From: Bradyrhizobium sp. CB1650
GTDB lineage: Bacteria > Pseudomonadota > Alphaproteobacteria > Rhizobiales > Xanthobacteraceae
Direction: 5' to 3'
Length of the DNA: 64,000 nt
Assembly (NCBI RefSeq): GCF_029761915.1
Contig: NZ_CP121695.1
Location: forward strand, 2,571,501 to 2,635,500
The position numbers and the translations under genes are program-made. The number at the start of each line of letters is the position of its first letter. The first letter of the stretch is position 1. The notes under the pieces were generated by a model. That model had not been told where the DNA came from. It did not search any database and saw only the letters and a list, made by a program, of their open reading frames with translations. This document shows, piece after piece, positions 62,851-64,000 of this stretch.

Positions 62851-64000
62851 ATGAAGTTGGTTAAGAGCCTTTTGCTCGGTTCTGCGGCGGGTCTGATCGC
62901 CGTGGGCGGAGCGCAGGCAGCCGATCTTCCCGTGAAGGCCAAAGCGGTCGAATACGTGAAGATCTGCACCTTGTACGGTGCCGGATTCTACTACATCCCG
63001 GGCACTGACACCTGCATCAAGCTGGGTGGTTATCTGCGTGCTGAAGTCGCGCTGAACACCAACAGCGTCTACGGCATCAAGAGCGGCACTCCCGCTGGCG
63101 GCAACAATCGCCTCAGCAACTATTACACCATGCGCGCTCGTGAAGACCTCAACATCGACACGCGCACCGCGACCGAGTACGGCGTGGTCCGCACGTTCTT
63201 CGATGCGACGTTCTCGTGGACCACGCCTGGCTACGTTGGCTTGGGCAACGCCACGGGTCTGACCCAGGCGACTAGCGGCCTCGCCATCAACTCGGCAGGT
63301 GGTCTCGCTGGTGCGAGCGCCGTCAACCCGACCGACGGCGGTACCTCGGGCGGTTCGCTCGGGGTGTACTATGCGTTCATCCAGTTCGCCGGCTTCACGA
63401 TGGGTAAGGCCGTGTCGCAGTTCGACACGCCCTGGACCAACTACCCGGCTAACAACTTCGACGGTCTCGTCGGCGGCGGCGGCACGGTCACTGGTGTCAA
63501 CCAGTTCACCTACACCGCTGATTTCGGCCAGGGCGTGACGGCGTCGTTCTCGGCGGAAGACGCGGCCGCGTACTACCAGGCCGGCAACCTGAACCTGAAC
63601 GGTGCGACGGGCCTCGGTGCGATCACCGGCGCTGCGTACGGTTCCAACGCCATCGGCGGATCGCGTTCGCCGAACCTCGTCGGTATGGTGCGTGTCGACC
63701 AGGCTTGGGGTCTCTTCCAGGCGTCGGTCGCCGCGCATGACAACCACGTTGCCTATTATGGCAATAGCGAAGTGACTGGCCATCCCAGCGACAAGTGGGG
63801 TTGGGCGGCTCAGCTCGCTCTGTCGATCAAGAACATCCCGACCGGTGCGGGTGACACGATCAACATCCAGGGCGTCTACACGGACGGCGCGACTCGCTAC
63901 AACTTCCAGAACCTGGCCGGCAGCTCGTTCGCCGTCTTCGGCAGCTCGAGTGTTGCCTACGGCAGCTTCGGCGGCGGCTTTGCCCCGGACACCGTGTACG
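62851..64000 (+). CDS. porin (rhizobial Omp2b-like), cut by the window edge
   Basis: The first 383 codons of a porin starting at ATG 62851, preceded by GGAGG. Signal KLVKSLLLGSAAGLIAVGGAQA, then ADLPVKAKAVEYVKICTLYGAGFYYIPGTDTCIKLGGYLRAEV, the typical start of alphaproteobacterial porins with the two Cys near residues 42 and 55. Further aromatic-rich beta strands follow up to the edge. Forms a trimeric outer-membrane channel. The 3' end lies beyond 64000. Confidence 0.95.
   Translation, partial: MKLVKSLLLGSAAGLIAVGGAQAADLPVKAKAVEYVKICTLYGAGFYYIPGTDTCIKLGGYLRAEVALNTNSVYGIKSGTPAGGNNRLSNYYTMRAREDLNIDTRTATEYGVVRTFFDATFSWTTPGYVGLGNATGLTQATSGLAINSAGGLAGASAVNPTDGGTSGGSLGVYYAFIQFAGFTMGKAVSQFDTPWTNYPANNFDGLVGGGGTVTGVNQFTYTADFGQGVTASFSAEDAAAYYQAGNLNLNGATGLGAITGAAYGSNAIGGSRSPNLVGMVRVDQAWGLFQASVAAHDNHVAYYGNSEVTGHPSDKWGWAAQLALSIKNIPTGAGDTINIQGVYTDGATRYNFQNLAGSSFAVFGSSSVAYGSFGGGFAPDTVY

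Noticed and set aside
62824..63783. Minus-strand 319-codon frame opposite the porin
   Set aside because: Antisense shadow; the plus strand has a signal peptide, GGAGG site and porin motifs.

Overview
The window reads as chromosomal DNA of an alphaproteobacterium, most probably Bradyrhizobium or a close relative. The support is high GC with matching codon use, the style of leuA, DctP, porin and liv-type genes, a 25-kDa Omp-like beta-barrel, and non-coding repeats at about 430-650, 865-1260 and 3302-3417 that I recognise from memory as Bradyrhizobium-type dispersed repeats. No database was searched, so the assignment is inference.

Layout. (1) 1-5.5 kb, core: a small membrane protein, repeat-rich spacer, a short leucine-rich leader ORF with a hairpin in front of leuA, leuA, an orphan TRAP binding protein (dctP), a Spy/CpxP-like protein and tRNA-Lys(CTT). 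(2) 5.5-20.7 kb, probable relict genomic island: the last 42 nt of the tRNA-Lys region (5543-5584) are repeated exactly at 20634-20675. Between the copies lie an IS630-type transposase remnant, a coiled-coil stress-type protein, a ketone-body/PHB-type operon (3-hydroxybutyrate dehydrogenase broken by two indels, acetoacetate decarboxylase, patatin-like hydrolase, PepSY protein and several tiny proteins), two TetR regulators, and an RND efflux operon headed by an HWE-type kinase with a degenerate N-box. Two copies of a TetR-type operator motif link both operons to the TetR gene at 12908-13561. (3) 20.8-24.4 kb: LysR divergent from a PrpF/4-oxalomesaconate tautomerase family gene and a DctA-like symporter. 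(4) 24.5-31.7 kb, minus strand: a complete liv-type ABC importer (binding protein, two permeases, two ATPases) headed by an acyl-CoA ligase. (5) 31.9-38.7 kb: an SDR, then a sugar ABC importer operon (binding protein, two permeases, Gfo/Idh/MocA oxidoreductase, ThuA protein, LacI regulator) with no ATPase gene. (6) 38.8-46.2 kb: ROK regulator, SGNH hydrolase, ribose-type ABC importer (binding protein, double ATPase, two permeases) and a second SGNH hydrolase. (7) 46.3-64 kb: outer-membrane beta-barrel, a decayed SphA-type gene, an eight-haem cytochrome with HEAT/TPR repeats, a TPR/TolB-like regulator, a periplasmic arylsulfatase, a Tat-exported HAD phosphatase, two small exported proteins that share a C-terminal MCW-TD-QG-WDYC motif, an IS5-type element with a passenger gene inserted between them, a frameshifted formylglycine-generating enzyme, a frameshifted sensor kinase, a Gly-rich exported protein, and the start of a porin that runs off the right edge.

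How the parts work together. The window is dominated by uptake and catabolism of dicarboxylates, aromatic or acyl acids, and sugars, each importer sitting with its own regulator. The sulfatase region is the least ordinary: sulfatase, its maturase, an exported phosphatase, a multihaem cytochrome and two motif-sharing small secreted proteins lie together, and several genes there are interrupted by indels. No CRISPR array, rRNA gene or intact integrase was seen.
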